From positions 1,148,501 to 1,212,500 of the forward strand of contig BSBK01001119.1 of NCBI GenBank assembly GCA_027943335.1: a stretch of 64,000 nt of DNA, read 5' to 3'. Below are positions 46,140 through 57,145 of this stretch, in pieces. The number at the start of each line of letters is the position of its first letter. Position 1 is the stretch's first letter. The notes beneath the pieces are model-generated. The model saw nothing but the letters and a program-made list of their open reading frames with translations, had not been told where the DNA came from and did no database searches. This DNA is from Chamaecyparis obtusa. Its lineage: Eukaryota; Streptophyta; Pinopsida; Cupressales; Cupressaceae. A program made the position numbers and the translations under genes.

Positions 46140-47637
46140 CTAAATTTTTTGAGGTCCTTCAATTTTGATAGTTCCATTATCTATTAAATCTTGCACTAAG
46201 TGTTTTAATCTCATGCATTCATTGGTTGGATGACCTCTATTTTGATGATATTCACAATGATGAGAGTCATTACACCAATTAGGTTTAACTTGAGGTTCAT
46301 ATTCTCTCACATCGGGTAATGTGATGATTTTGTTGGCAACCAAGGTCCTTAATGCATTCTCCAAAGGTTCACCTAGATAGGTGAATTTTCTTTTGTTAAT
46401 AGTGGAGTAAAATGATTTGGGCTTATTCCCATTATCATTATTATAAGGATTATTGGCATTATTGTTGGAATTGTTATTGGAATTATTGGAATTGTTGGGA
46501 TTAAATGGAGCTTTGTTTGATTGATTAACATTATTTGAAGAATTAGCCCCATATGGTAAGGTGAAAGGGGTTGCCTTCAAGTTGTGAGCCTCCACAACTC
46601 CATCATTCACAAGGTTTTTGTTGATATTATTTATCCATGACTTAGACTTATTGTTGTAATTTATGGACCCTTGATTATTGACATATTTAGGCACATAATT
46701 ATTGTTGTTGTTGTTGGTGGTGTTATTAGATTTTTTATCTTTAAATAATTTTATTTCACCTCTCTTGACCAATACATCCTCAATATTGATCCCATTTTTT
46801 ATAAGTTTTTCAAATGTTGGGGGACATTGGAGTTGTAATCTATAATTCATTTCCATGGTCAAATTGTTTGTGAAGATTTCCATCTTCTCTTTCTTGGGGA
46901 TACTTCGTGTATACCTTGCAAAAATGGTCCTCCACCTCTGTAGGAATCCTAAGAAGGACTCTCCATCTTTCTGTTTGGTATCACATAACTTGAGCATCAT
47001 GATTTCATGCTCAATGTTATAAGAATAGTGGGTCACAAACTTGGAGGCTACCTCCTCGAAGGTCTTTATTCCTTTTGAAAACCACTCCATAGCTGGGCCT
47101 CCTAAGCTCCTCGGAAAGAGTCTCATTAGGTATGTATCATTGTGCATGAACTCAATGCTTAAGGCACAAAATTCCCTTAGATGATCATGTGGGTCTATTT
47201 TACCCATATATTTGTCATACTTAGGAAAAATGGTATTAAAGGGAAATGGTGCCATAACCAAGCTTTTGTCAAATGGGAAAGGACACAAAGCTTCAATAGA
47301 AAAGGCCTTAGGTTTGGATGCCTTTTTCATGGTATCAATTTGTTCTTGGAAGGCCTTTATTTGCCTAATCATAGCATTCATGGGGTTATCTTTCTCTATC
47401 TTTCTTAAGTTGTTCTATATCAAAATCATGGGGAAGCTTTACTCCTACTTGAGCTAGGTTTAGGAAAAATTCCTCCCTATCCTTATCTATTAATTTCTCC
47501 ATGACCTCTAGGAATTCATGATCTTGGGCTGCTCTCACTTTTTCTTCAAGTGTTCCTTTGGGATTATGGTTGGCATTGTTGATGTTATGATTATTTCCTC
47601 CTTGTTGGTAATTATGATATGCAGAGTTTCTATCCAT
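46140..47637 (-). pseudogene. Gypsy-B gag
   Basis: It starts at 47637 (MDRNSAYHNYQQGG) in one frame and continues at 47381 in another; a single extra A in the run near 47390 explains the shift. The gag core includes FPKYDKYMGKIDPHDHLREF, YLMRLFPRSLGGPAMEWFS and EEVASKFVTHYSYNI. An Asn-rich tract of about 100 residues (46420-46740) follows, then the Tat knuckle CEYHQNRGHPTNEC. Gag forms the particle and binds RNA. Apart from the one-base shift it is open for more than 480 codons. Confidence 0.88.
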
Positions 47638-48978
47638 TTCTCCAAGTCATTTTTGAAATAAGTTTGGGAAAATTTCCTCTTGATTAGGACCTTTGAAAAT
47701 ACTTTGGTACTCAACTTATTTCCCTTCATTTGAAACAAGAGTGATATCTCCTTGTAAAGATACCCTATATGTGTGGGACTGCATGGAAACTGGCATCCAA
47801 CAAGGGTTTGATTTGAAGTGATCCTTGATTTGATAATTGTTGATTTTAAATTGAAGAGATTAAAAATGTAAGATGAACTTTCAATGGATATCTCTCTCAC
47901 TTGTTTATGTATTTCAAACACAACAATCACACATTCACTTGTCTTATTTTTACCCACTAACACAAAAGGTTTGATTTGAAAGAACGTTGTCATGGGTTTT
48001 GCACAAAAAGAAACTTCAAGCACCTACCTAGCTCAAGATTGGTTCGTAAACATGGCTCTAAAAGGTGGTCTTGCTATTTTATCAAGGATTTAATATAGAT
48101 TTTGTTTAGAATGGATCTTAAACTTTTATCCCCCAAGTATGTTAAGGGGCTTCCCACCACCGGTATATCAGAGTTTTGCCCAATCCATGAGGACTACTCG
48201 AGGAAGTTTAAAAATTTAAAATCCTTTTGTCACACACCCCATTAAGGATGTATGCATTTTGTTTTATAGTGAGTTGGAATCTTGCAACAAAAGTAAGCGT
48301 ATCCCACATTGGGCTGTCCCTCTCACCGGCCTTGTTAAGGCAATTTCTTGGGAGGCAAACCCACTAATGTTCTAGCATATTCATGTAAAGAAAGGAAATG
48401 GAGTTAAGAATTAGTTTTTGGGAATTTGATTCACCAAAAGGTGAAGAGCATATCCCTAACTTTTCCTTAATTTCCCAAACACAATAAACAAGGTTCAATT
48501 ACTAGCCCACTAACTATGGGGATTTGAGTATTTCTACTCTCCTCCACAAACAAGGGGCTTTGATTTTATGTGCTTGATTTCCTCAACCTTTCTTCTTAAT
48601 TAAAAAGTTCAACACCTTTGGCATTTTGATTCACTAGAAGAAGTGAAGAGCATAGGCTTAAATGCTAAACTTTCCAAACAAAGATAGGCTGTTTTGTAAT
48701 TACTAGATTTTCAAATGTACCAATGCCACAATTTAAGGGAAAATATTCACTAGTTTGAGGCTTACCTTTCCTTGTAGATAGCATAGGCTAGGGGCATTTT
48801 TGAGTGATTATTTCCATTTTTATCTTACCTTGGCTATAGTTCCTTTCCAATGTGCTTTTCCTCCAACAAAGTTAGTCAACAACAACAACCATAATGAAGG
48901 AAACCAAAAATGAAATTGAAGAAGAAAAGTTTGAATTGAATCTAAGGCCTTATTTGCAAATTTTAAGAAAAACTTGAA

Positions 48979-49194
48979 TTAAGGTAAGAAAATCCAATTA
49001 AGTGATATAAACTTAGTTTTATATGCTTCTACAACTTTAAGGTAGTTCTCATAAACCTGATTTTCTTCCTCTTGTGAATCCTCAAGAACCAATTTGATGT
49101 GAACAAAGTTCTCCTTCTTGATTTTCTTAGTCAAAGCCTTCCCTTCTTGGTTGAATCTACTCTTTGGTATCTTCACTTTTCTATGATCAAACAT
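48979..49194 (-). CDS. Small basic/acidic ORF in the Gypsy-B leader
   Basis: A 71-codon stop-free frame (MFDHRKVKIPKSRFNQEGK, then KTKFISLNWIFLP). It is Lys-rich at the start and Glu-rich in the middle, with no known domain. The ATG directly follows gcaag, which could be a splice acceptor. Giant Tat elements of the Ogre type are known to carry an extra ORF before gag, so this could be a remnant or exon of one. It may equally be chance. Confidence 0.3.
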   Translation of the reverse strand: MFDHRKVKIPKSRFNQEGKALTKKIKKENFVHIKLVLEDSQEEENQVYENYLKVVEAYKTKFISLNWIFLP

Positions 49195-49234
49195 CTTGCA
49201 GAGTCATACAAATCATTTTACTATAGTCAGATAG

Positions 49235-49575
49235 TGAAAATTAACAGTTTATGCAAAAGCGCTTCTGTAATGCTTAAAAGTGTTATTTTACTACTTAAAA
49301 GCACTACTAATCTGATTAAAAGCTCTGTTTCAACTTTGTTAGTAAAACTCAAAAGCGCACAAATAAATAATAAAGGCATTGCAGAATCTATCAAAGATGG
49401 TAAAAATGAAGTAAAAGCACTCATTAAATTAGCAGAAGTGCTCAGGGGTCAGGGAATAAGTGCTATAGATCCGTGCAAAGGCACTGTAAGAATTATGGAT
49501 AGATAATAAAAGGATTGAAAGCACCATGGATCAGTGCAAAGGCACAAAATCTGCCATGAAAGCACTATTTCCTAA
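49235..49575 (-). repeat. Degenerate GYRCTTTTG motif cluster (Gypsy-B leader)
   Basis: On the minus strand about 13 words such as gtgcgcttttg, gagcacttctgc, agtgcttttaa and gaagcgcttttgc occur, spaced about 15-40 bases. The words are the same kind as in 30980-31320, where they lie on the plus strand. Confidence 0.65.
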
Positions 49576-49651
49576 AAGACCCGAGAGTTAAACATGCACA
49601 AATTTGATAAAAATGAAATAATTCTGAGCGTTTAGTAAAGTGAAGCATCTT

Positions 49652-49669
49652 GCCCCACGGTGGGCACCA
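49652..49669 (-). other. Gypsy-B primer-binding site (tRNA-Lys type)
   Basis: On the minus strand TGGTGCCCACCGTGGGGC, three bases after the 5' LTR. It matches the complement of the plant tRNA-Lys(CTT) 3' end at 17 of 18 positions, as I recall that tRNA. The Copia elements and Gypsy-A instead use initiator Met. Confidence 0.75.
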
Positions 49670-49672
49670 TTT

Positions 49673-50538
49673 TGTGTACAAGGAAATGTACCTTCATAGA
49701 ATTAGTATTGAACAATAAATAAAATAAAAACTAAATAAACCACAATATAGCAACTATTTAGCAAATGAAAGATTAATTGAGCATCCTATGGCTCTTTATC
49801 TAAGAGTGTTAATAGAAGCTCTCAACAAGCTACCATTAATGACAGTCCTAGAATGAGAAATGATAAAGATTAAGCTAAAGCTAACAATTATATTCAAATT
49901 GAATGCTAATTAAGCTCTTAAAATTCCTTTCTAGCTATAAAATGCAAGAGGTTCTATGCAATTCTCAGATTTGTGGTTATGAATTATGAGGATTTTGGTC
50001 TTCCTTTTATAGATTTATGCAAGGGTAGGGGGTGTAGTTGTGTTGATCATGATTAAGCTTGGGTTGAGTCTTTGATTCCACCCTTTGAAGACAATGTGAA
50101 GTTTGTGTCCTCAAAGCTTGGGACAAGTAGACAAGATCAATGGACAAGATCTCTTTCACTTTGAGTGATTGAGATTGAATTTGGCTTGATCCATGTGAAT
50201 GCATTTTCTCAAATCCTATTGGTTGATTGAATTCCCTCCTTTTGGGTTGTTGAGAGAAATTAGGATTTATTAATTGATTTAAATTCATTTATTTAGCCAT
50301 GTACCCCTTGAATGGGTTGAATTTGATTTAATTCAAAACTATACAATTAATAGAATTAATTGCACTTAGATTTGATTTCACTTGATTAAAATGCTCTCAA
50401 TTTTGATTTACCTTGAATTAAAGCTTGATTTTAATTTTGATTGGCTAAATGTTTGATTTAATTCAATTGCCTTGATTTTGTCCTCGATTTTTTTTGATTT
50501 GTTACTTAATTGTCTTTGTCCATTTTTCAATGATTACA
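49673..50538 (-). repeat. Gypsy-B 5' LTR
   Basis: This is 866 bp, the partner of 29191-30057. The plus-strand ends are TGTGTACAAGG and GATTACA, followed by the target duplication atacc. Confidence 0.92.
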
Positions 50539-50543
50539 ATACC

Positions 50544-50966
50544 ATTTCCCCTTTTTATGCAAAAATGAATACTATTTTCAATTACTTAAATCATTGTGTT
50601 ACTACCTTAAGGAAAAATATAAATATATTGAGATCAGGTGGTACACCACTAGGGTCAAGTTCTGTGCTTCCAAATGAAGCACCTTCATTTTTACCTTAGG
50701 GAGAAAAAACTAGAAGAGAGACCTTCTGAGTGTCTTCCTTTACATCCTAAGGCATGGAAAAGGGTTATGGGTGAACCTGTTAGCAGTGATAGTGATGAGG
50801 AAGAGAGAAAGATGAAGGGGAAGAAAATAATGACATACAAAATAAGATTTCCCCCATGTCCCCTAAAAAAATGAAGGGCATTCAAATTTCAAATCCTAAA
50901 GACAAACCTAGTAGAGATGATTCTCCTTTTTCTTCCTCACTACCTATTGGAGATTTGCCAGCAAGC
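50544..50966 (+). pseudogene. ORF-Y, 3' part
   Basis: Removing Gypsy-B and one atacc joins DPIYT (left) to ISPFYAKMNTIFNYLNHCVT (right) in the same frame. The frame continues to about 50698, shifts, and goes on as ERPSECLPLHPKAWKRVMGE, then an acidic/basic stretch (SDSDEEERKMKGKK), to a TAG at 50967-50969 directly in front of Copia-C. The charged C-terminus resembles that of nucleic-acid-binding or gag-like proteins, but no family is recognised. Confidence 0.5.
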
Positions 50967-50969
50967 TAG

Positions 50970-52237
50970 TGTTGACTATATGTTTGTCATTGATGACAAC
51001 ATATGGTAAGTAGTGTGCATTGAAGTCCTATGTAGAGAGCCTCGAGAATATGTTCCTTAGATATGTTATCAACATGATATCATAGATGCATAGGTTGATT
51101 TTGAGTACAGATAGTTGTGTAGTTGTTTGTATCAGTAGTGTTCCTGATAGTGTTACAGACAGAGTTTTGTATGTAATTTTTAGTGTGGTTATGATGGAGC
51201 CTTGTGCATTCATATTTGTGTTGAAGACATTTTTATGATGCTATGTTCATGGATGCAGAGTCAGTTGTGCAGTTGAAGTTGAGTTATGTTGTTTCTATTT
51301 TCTAGTTACAGTTTCCTGAGTTTATCTGATGGAGCTGACATTGTTTATATTGTTTTAGTAGTTGCACCTATCATTTTGATATGCGTGTTTGGTTTCATGT
51401 TTGGTGATGAGTTAAGAATTTTTGGTTAAGAGAACATAACATATTTCAGATAAGAATAAAGTTTCAGTTAATTTGGTGGAGAAAACTATGTGAAGCGACA
51501 CATCTACTCATATTGAGTTGCGCAGTCCTATTTGTGTTTCGTACTTGGTTTAGCCATTGGAGATGTTATAAAAGAGTTATATTGTTTCTCTATTATGATT
51601 TCAAGGAATTTTTTATAGGCCGAATTAAATATATCATTTGGAGAAAGATATTTATAGACAGTTAGTTGTGATTGCTAAGTGTGATTGAGATAGTAGAGCA
51701 GAAGATGCGAATGTACTGAGAAAGACAATCATCAGTTGAAGATATATGTGAAGAAGAAGAGAGTATATGCTATTCATTGGAATTGATCAAGACAATAGGT
51801 CTAATTTCTAGTTCACCAAGATATAGATATAGTGTATATCTATTATGCAGAAGGTTGCAACCTTCACCATTTGAGAAGTGTGCTTCAGATAGTGTGTCCT
51901 CACCTTTAACAAGGTTAATTATAAAAGACTCCTAATAGGGTCTGACCTTTGACTAGGTCACTGTACTTCATGCATTGTAAAGATCAACTCCTAACAAGGT
52001 TGTAAGATCTCTAACATGGATCATTATACTCTAGTGTAGTTTATAGTGGGTGCTAATTCCCACTAGGGTTTTTACCTATTTGGGTTTCCCCGTAACCAAA
52101 ATTATGGTGTTGTGTTAAGTGTTGTCTTATTGTGTATGTGCTTAATTTTATTCTGTACTTAATTGGATAAATAATTGAATCTTGTAGATAACTGATTCAC
52201 CCCCCCTCTCAATTATCTCTTGGGACTATTCCTAATA
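50970..52237 (+). repeat. Copia-C 5' LTR
   Basis: This is 1268 bp, beginning TGTTGACTATATG and ending TTCCTAATA (expected CA is now TA). A near-perfect palindrome around tgtttgtcattgatgacaac (50981-51000) lies at its start. Late in the LTR it has gactcctaataggg and aactcctaacaagg repeats like the Copia-A LTR. Confidence 0.8.
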
Positions 52238-52239
52238 AT

Positions 52240-52251
52240 TGGTATCAGAGC
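52240..52251 (+). other. Copia-C primer-binding site (iMet tRNA)
   Basis: TGGTATCAGAGC, perfect, two bases after the LTR. Confidence 0.88.
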
Positions 52252-52294
52252 CAAGTGCCTTAGAGAGAAATTTTACTAGCTTGAGGTTGATCAG

Positions 52295-52945
52295 ATGACA
52301 TTATTTAGAAAGGAAAGTCCTAAGTTTGATGAAGAGAATTATCTAGACTGAAAGAAAAAAATGACAACACATTTGTAGTGCATTTCTTTTGAGATTTTTG
52401 AAGTAGCTACTAGAGAAGTTCAGATTCCCTCTTTATCAAATCTTGCAAAGGAAGATGCAACTATTAAGAAAAATGAATTGTTCACTCAAAATGCAATTTC
52501 CAAAGAAGCCCTTATTAGCACCTTGTTTGACAATGAGTTTTCAGAGATCAAGAAAGTAGATAAAGCCTACAAGATATGGAAGTATCTAGAAGACATGTTT
52601 GAAGGAGACATCCAAGCCAAGAATGCACACAAGAAGACATGGAAGAAAAAGTGCAATACATTGGAGATGCTACCTGAAGAGAACATCATAGCCTATAATC
52701 AAAGAATCAATGAAATAGTTGCAAGAATCAGAAACAATGGTGGAGAAATTTTGGAAGAAGACATAATGGATAAGCTGATGACTACTCTGACAACAGAATA
52801 TGAGAGCAAGATAAACATCCTAAATGATACCATGTAGTTTTCGAAAGACTTGAGAAGACAGACCTTAATCAACAAGATTTCAACATTTGAGATATCAAGT
52901 TTGAAGACAGAGCCTAAAAGTGAGACAACCTTCAAAGCTTCAGTT
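52295..52945 (+). pseudogene. Copia-C gag (UBN2-like), N-terminal part
   Basis: The ATG at 52295 (MTLFRKESPKFDEENYLD) is 43 bases after the primer-binding site. The start matches the Copia-A gag start (KKESPKFD). The UBN2 core (KAYKIWKYLEDMFEGDIQAKN, WKKKCNTLEMLPEENIIAYNQRI) is in the same frame. TGA near 52349, TAG near 52376 and TAG near 52835 interrupt it, all at plausible Trp or Gln codons. Gypsy-C starts at 52946, before the zinc knuckle. Confidence 0.8.
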
Positions 52946-54350
52946 TGTTGGTTGTCTTTTCTTTCTACTTGCAGGTTTACACTATGATTGACAATTTAAT
53001 GTCATTGAATCTATCACCACTCCAAAGTTTGCAAGGAAAAGGGCCAATTAACAAGGATCAAAGAGATCCTCCTACACTTTGAGCCTAGATGCTCAGGCAA
53101 GTGTACCTTTGATTCACTTCTTGAAAGGAATCACAAAATGTTATGCATTATACCCTTTATGAACTGATTGAAAGATTTTATCATTTATATGTATGGTGAA
53201 TGATGATGAATTGCTTCCAGAGAAAGGATCAGTGCCTTAACCTAGGGCATAGAGTCACCCAATAACATAAGTCAACTAAAAATACTAAATCAAATGCTCC
53301 TGAACTCAGGATAAGTGCTTTTCCTATTATCCCTCTCACTCCCAAACTTGATCATCAAATTCTTACCCAACCATGAACTCACTAAAATCACCTTAAAGAC
53401 TTTAATCCTAACTTTGTTAGGAACTCAAAGATAATTCCACAATACTCTTTGTTTACCATATGCTAACCCACTTTATGATATTAACATATATGAGCCCAAG
53501 ATTAAAACAAGAAGACAAACATGAATCTAAGATTGGAATCCAGGTGTATTCTCATTAAAATTTGTAGAATCAATACATTGCCAGAATAAAAAAATGTTAG
53601 GAAAAAGACCCAAAATCTAGGCTCTCCTTGTTCAGTCTTTACATTGATTTTCAATATACATCAACCCACCACTTGCAAAATAAAAAATCAACCATATATA
53701 CCCCCTAGTCATCTTGGAATCCCAAAAATAGGATGCAACAAGCTACAGATGACTAGGGAAAGGGGTTAGGGTTTTCACCCACCAAACCAACCAAAATACA
53801 ATGAAAATTTATTCCATTTGGGGGAAAACCAAGCAGCCTCAAGAAAGAAGATCCCAGAAAGATCTATAATCATGGTAATTCCCTGAGAAAGTACTAAAAA
53901 CCATGGATTTGCCCATATTTATCAACCTGTTCGGCCACCTGCAACATGCCTTCAAGCAATAAAATCATGGTACAAACCCCTGCAATTAATCATCAACCTC
54001 CCTGGACCACATTGCAGCAACAGGCGCCACCAGTTCCACCAAATCTAGCTGTAAAACATTCAATTTCAGTCCTTCCTGTCATTGAAAACCCTTCTAAAAA
54101 TTCAAATTTGAAATGCAATGGTCGATCGACAAAGTTTAAAATGCGACCATCGATTCCTATGTTTTCTTAGCAAATCAGGTGGTCCTCATTAATTTCTGCA
54201 ACATTCACAAAGCCGTTTGAAAAGTCTCCGGCGACATCAGCACACTGCAACCAATGAAAATCAAGCAAGTCAGCACCATTTGATAGCGGACCCACAACTT
54301 AGAAGCTTTCAAATTAGACGGTCAGCATGTGATCGCATAGCATGGAAAGA
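52946..54350 (-). repeat. Gypsy-C 3' LTR (part confirmed by comparison)
   Basis: This segment aligns with 62598-64000 at high identity. The true LTR continues to the right beyond 54350, but the matching part of the 5' LTR is outside the window, so its inner boundary is not fixed. It contains a hairpin-like repeat with gatcgcat and atgcgatc near 54330-54362. Confidence 0.85.
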
Positions 54351-55412
54351 TTCCATGCGATCATACGACCATTGTAGATCCTACCACACTGTCACCCTTC
54401 GAAAGATTCAGGCCCACTGACATGTCCCCTCACCTTCCCACTCAACCAATCAAAAAAATGCATGTCAGCTCCAACTCTCAGAGGACCCACCTTCCCTTTT
54501 TCACTTGAGAAAAAGGTAAAATCGATGACTGGCATAAGATCTCATGGCACTAACAAAACCCATAAGATCATACGCTAGTCATAGATCTTCTGCGGATGTC
54601 AGGACCCTCAAGGACATGCCAGCAACTAGGTCCCATTGACACTTGCCAAATCATCAAACCCGCTGACCAATAAGAAAACACCACATCACGAAATCTGGCA
54701 AGTAGACAAACCACTTTTATCGCATATAGGTCCATTTGACATACTTCCACCTCATCACTCTACAACCAATAATCATCAGACAAATCAACATCTATCTGAT
54801 AGTAAACTTGAGGATGGGCCCACCGGGACAAGTGGCATCTTGTCGCTATACCGCATGTCAAAAACTTTGACAACAAGAAGCCTTGCGAAACAATGACAAC
54901 CACACAAAATAAAAGGTGAAACTTAGGAAAAATTAACGGGGGACCTAGGCTTAGAGAAATTTATTAAAAGGGGACCCCGACATGAAACCTAACTGCGAAA
55001 CACATAAAGTGAACCAAACCTTTTTGCACATGGTTATTTTAGGACTTTAGTGACCAAAAAAGGTAACACATAATTAGAACAGGGCTAAGATGGACTAGGG
55101 TTTCATATCCCAACGGCTAGATTTTTCAAATTTCAGACCTAGGGTTTAAGCCAGAGATAGAGAACAACCTGTAGAGACCAGAGGAAAGATGATGAAGCCT
55201 TGAAAATTTTTCTAGGTACTAACAACGACTCTGTTTGGGGATGTATGCCTCCTGTAGGCATATCAAGGATCTAGAATCACTGGTTAAAGCAAACCACCCA
55301 AAGGAAAATCTGAACAACAAAGAGCAACAAGACAAAAACCCTACAAACCAAGACAAAACAAGATAGGGGGCATGCAACTTTACAAAATTTACAAAATATA
55401 CAGACCAAACTA
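54351..55412 (-). other. Gypsy-C region between confirmed LTR and integrase stop
   Basis: About 1.06 kb that must contain the rest of the 3' LTR, its inner end and the polypurine tract. I could not place the polypurine tract. Candidate purine-rich words on the minus strand are weak (acaggaggcatac at about 55242-55262). No coding domain is seen. Confidence 0.5.
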
Positions 55413-56500
55413 CTATTCATGGAAAGAATGATACCTTGAATTGAAGTATTTCTTCAAGAATTGTCCATGAATTGGCAATTCTTGAATATCACCATTTAAT
55501 TCTTTTACAATGTATGAGTCTTGGCCCCATTTTTCATGAATTAGATATGGCCCTAGCTAGATTGGGTCAAATTTTCCAGGTTTCCCTTTATCCTCCAAGC
55601 TAGCATTCCAAATTAATACCAAGTCACCAGGCTCAAACTTCTTATCAACAGTCCTTTTGTCATATAGATTCTTAACTTGTAACTACAACCAGGAATTTTT
55701 TGCAACTAATTCTCTTCTAGTTTCATCCAGCCTAATGAGGTCCTCAATCCTCAACTACATTTCATCATCTATATCATCATCATATAACTGAACAAACTTA
55801 TACATTTCCAATAGATTGTTCTGAGGCATCCTTGCATGTATCCCATACACTAAATCAAATGGTGCACAACCAATTGCCTTCTTCATAGTTACCCTATCAG
55901 CCCATACAACTAATTGCAATTTTGAACTCCATGCTCTTTTGTTCTTATCAAGGATCCTCTTGAGGATTTTTATCAAGCTCTTATTTGTTGATTCTGCCTG
56001 TCCATTCCCTTGTGGATGATAGGGTGAGGAATTAGACATCTGAATTCCTAGACCTTGGAAGAATTCCTTGTACTCAGCAGACCTGAAACACATTGCATTA
56101 TCACTAACAATCCTCTTAGGACAACCAAACCTTGTGACAATATTATTCAATAACAAATTAGTCACCACCTTACTAGTTGAATTCCTTGTAGGTATAGCCT
56201 CTACCCACTTTGTGAAATAATCAGTGGCAACCAAGATCCAAGAGTGTCCTCTACTTGACTTGTTTGGTATCTCCCCTATGAAATCTATTCCCCACTATTG
56301 GAAAGGAGCTTGTACCTTAAGGGCATATTGCCTGAAAACCTAAGCTTACTAGAGAACCTTTGACAAGCCTCACATCTCCTTACCAACTGTTTTTCATCCT
56401 AGAAGATTGTGGGCCACTAGAATCCTGCTCTCAAGATTTTTTGAGCAGTAGTTTTACCCATGTAATGTCCCCCACAAACTCCCTCATACATTTCTTTTAA
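55413..56500 (-). pseudogene. Gypsy-C integrase
   Basis: The zinc region (56500-56380) has GGHYMGKTTAQKILRAGF and RRCEACQRFSRK. The core frame (56234-55755) has ATDYFTKWVEAIPT (first Asp), GCPKRIVSDNAMCFRSAEY (second Asp) and YHPQGNGQAESTNKSLIKIL (Glu), a complete DDE triad. VYGIHARMPQN and the C-terminal KNLYDKRTVDKKFEPGDLVL and GPYLIHEKWGQDSYIVKEL follow, ending YHSFHE and TAG at 55413. Stops near 55755, 55690 and 55558 interrupt the C-terminal part; stops also occur around 56270-56350. Confidence 0.88.
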
Positions 56501-56699
56501 TAGCTTGTCAGCCTGATTTTCATCAACACATTTTAAAAGTATGCAATCCAAATTTTTCCTATATAATTTGCATTTTACAATCACATACTTGATGACCTAT
56601 AATTTCAATGTCCTTTTCTTATTATCATCTATTCCTATTGGACATTTCATGTTCCTTAAGTAAAATATAATGTCTTGATACCAGATGCAATCATCCATA

Positions 56700-57145
56700 T
56701 CACATGTGTAATCAACCTCAGTCTAGTTTATCTGGTTTGCATCAAGATTGGATTGAGACATCAGTTTTGCTAATCCTTGTCCTCTGACCAACTTGGTAAT
56801 CTGGATATCAATATTGAAATCTTGAATTCTATTTATCCATCTACATCTCCTTCCAGACACCTCTTGTTGTGAAAAAATATCCTTTACTGCTGCACTTGGT
56901 ACAAAAGCAATCACAATTGCTCCCATCAAATAACACCTAAAATCCTTGACAACCTTTACCAATGCATAAGCTTGTTTCTCATTGATATCATAAATAAACT
57001 CAGCAACCTGCAAAGATTTACTAAAAAATGCAATAGGCTGCTCATAACCCTCATTATTTTTCTGCAACAAAACTGCATCAATAGTATGAAAATATGCAAA
57101 GGAAAAGATATGCATTGGAATATTGTAATCAGGTGCCTTAAGCAT
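56700..57145 (-). pseudogene. Gypsy-C ordinary RNase H
   Basis: The frame holds PMHIFSFAYFHTIDAVLLQ, EQPIAFFSKSLQVAEFIYD, EKQAYALVKVVKDFRCYLM and RRCRWINRIQDFNIDIQI, the gypsy RNase H following RT. The first catalytic Asp position reads SFAYF, suggesting loss. It is open to a TAG near 56723. Confidence 0.84.

Larger units (their letters stand above)
47638..49651 (-). other. Gypsy-B 5' leader
   Basis: About 2 kb between primer-binding site and gag start. It carries the motif cluster 49235-49575 and a small ORF at 48979-49194, otherwise no domain. A 162-residue frame at 47535-48023 overlaps the gag start in another frame and shows no known motif, so I treat it as accidental. Confidence 0.55.
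29191..50538 (-). mobile_element. Gypsy-B: giant Tat-lineage Ty3/gypsy element with antisense PMD gene
   Basis: LTRs of 866-867 bp (49673-50538 is 5', 29191-30057 is 3') begin TGTAATCACT and end TTGTACACA in element orientation. The perfect target duplication atacc lies at 29186-29190 and 50539-50543. Order in element sense: tRNA-Lys primer-binding site, 2-kb leader, gag, protease, G-patch spacer, RT, RNase H, second RNase H, integrase, then about 5.5 kb holding a PMD gene on the opposite strand, then polypurine tract. Dual RNase H and the CxxHxxxGHxTxxC knuckle mark the Tat clade. The element is about 16.5 kb after subtracting the 4.79-kb insert at 36043. Confidence 0.93.

Noticed and set aside
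47535..48023. 162-codon minus-strand frame overlapping the start of the Gypsy-B gag
   Set aside because: It overlaps the well supported gag start in a different frame and has no recognisable motif.
53946..54896. Short plus-strand frames in the Gypsy-C LTR
   Set aside because: One of them recurs in the other LTR copy at 63596 only because the LTRs are duplicated. None has a domain.
55242..55262. Polypurine tract of Gypsy-C
   Set aside because: The only candidate is short and broken by pyrimidines, and the LTR end cannot be confirmed because the matching 5' LTR part is outside the window.
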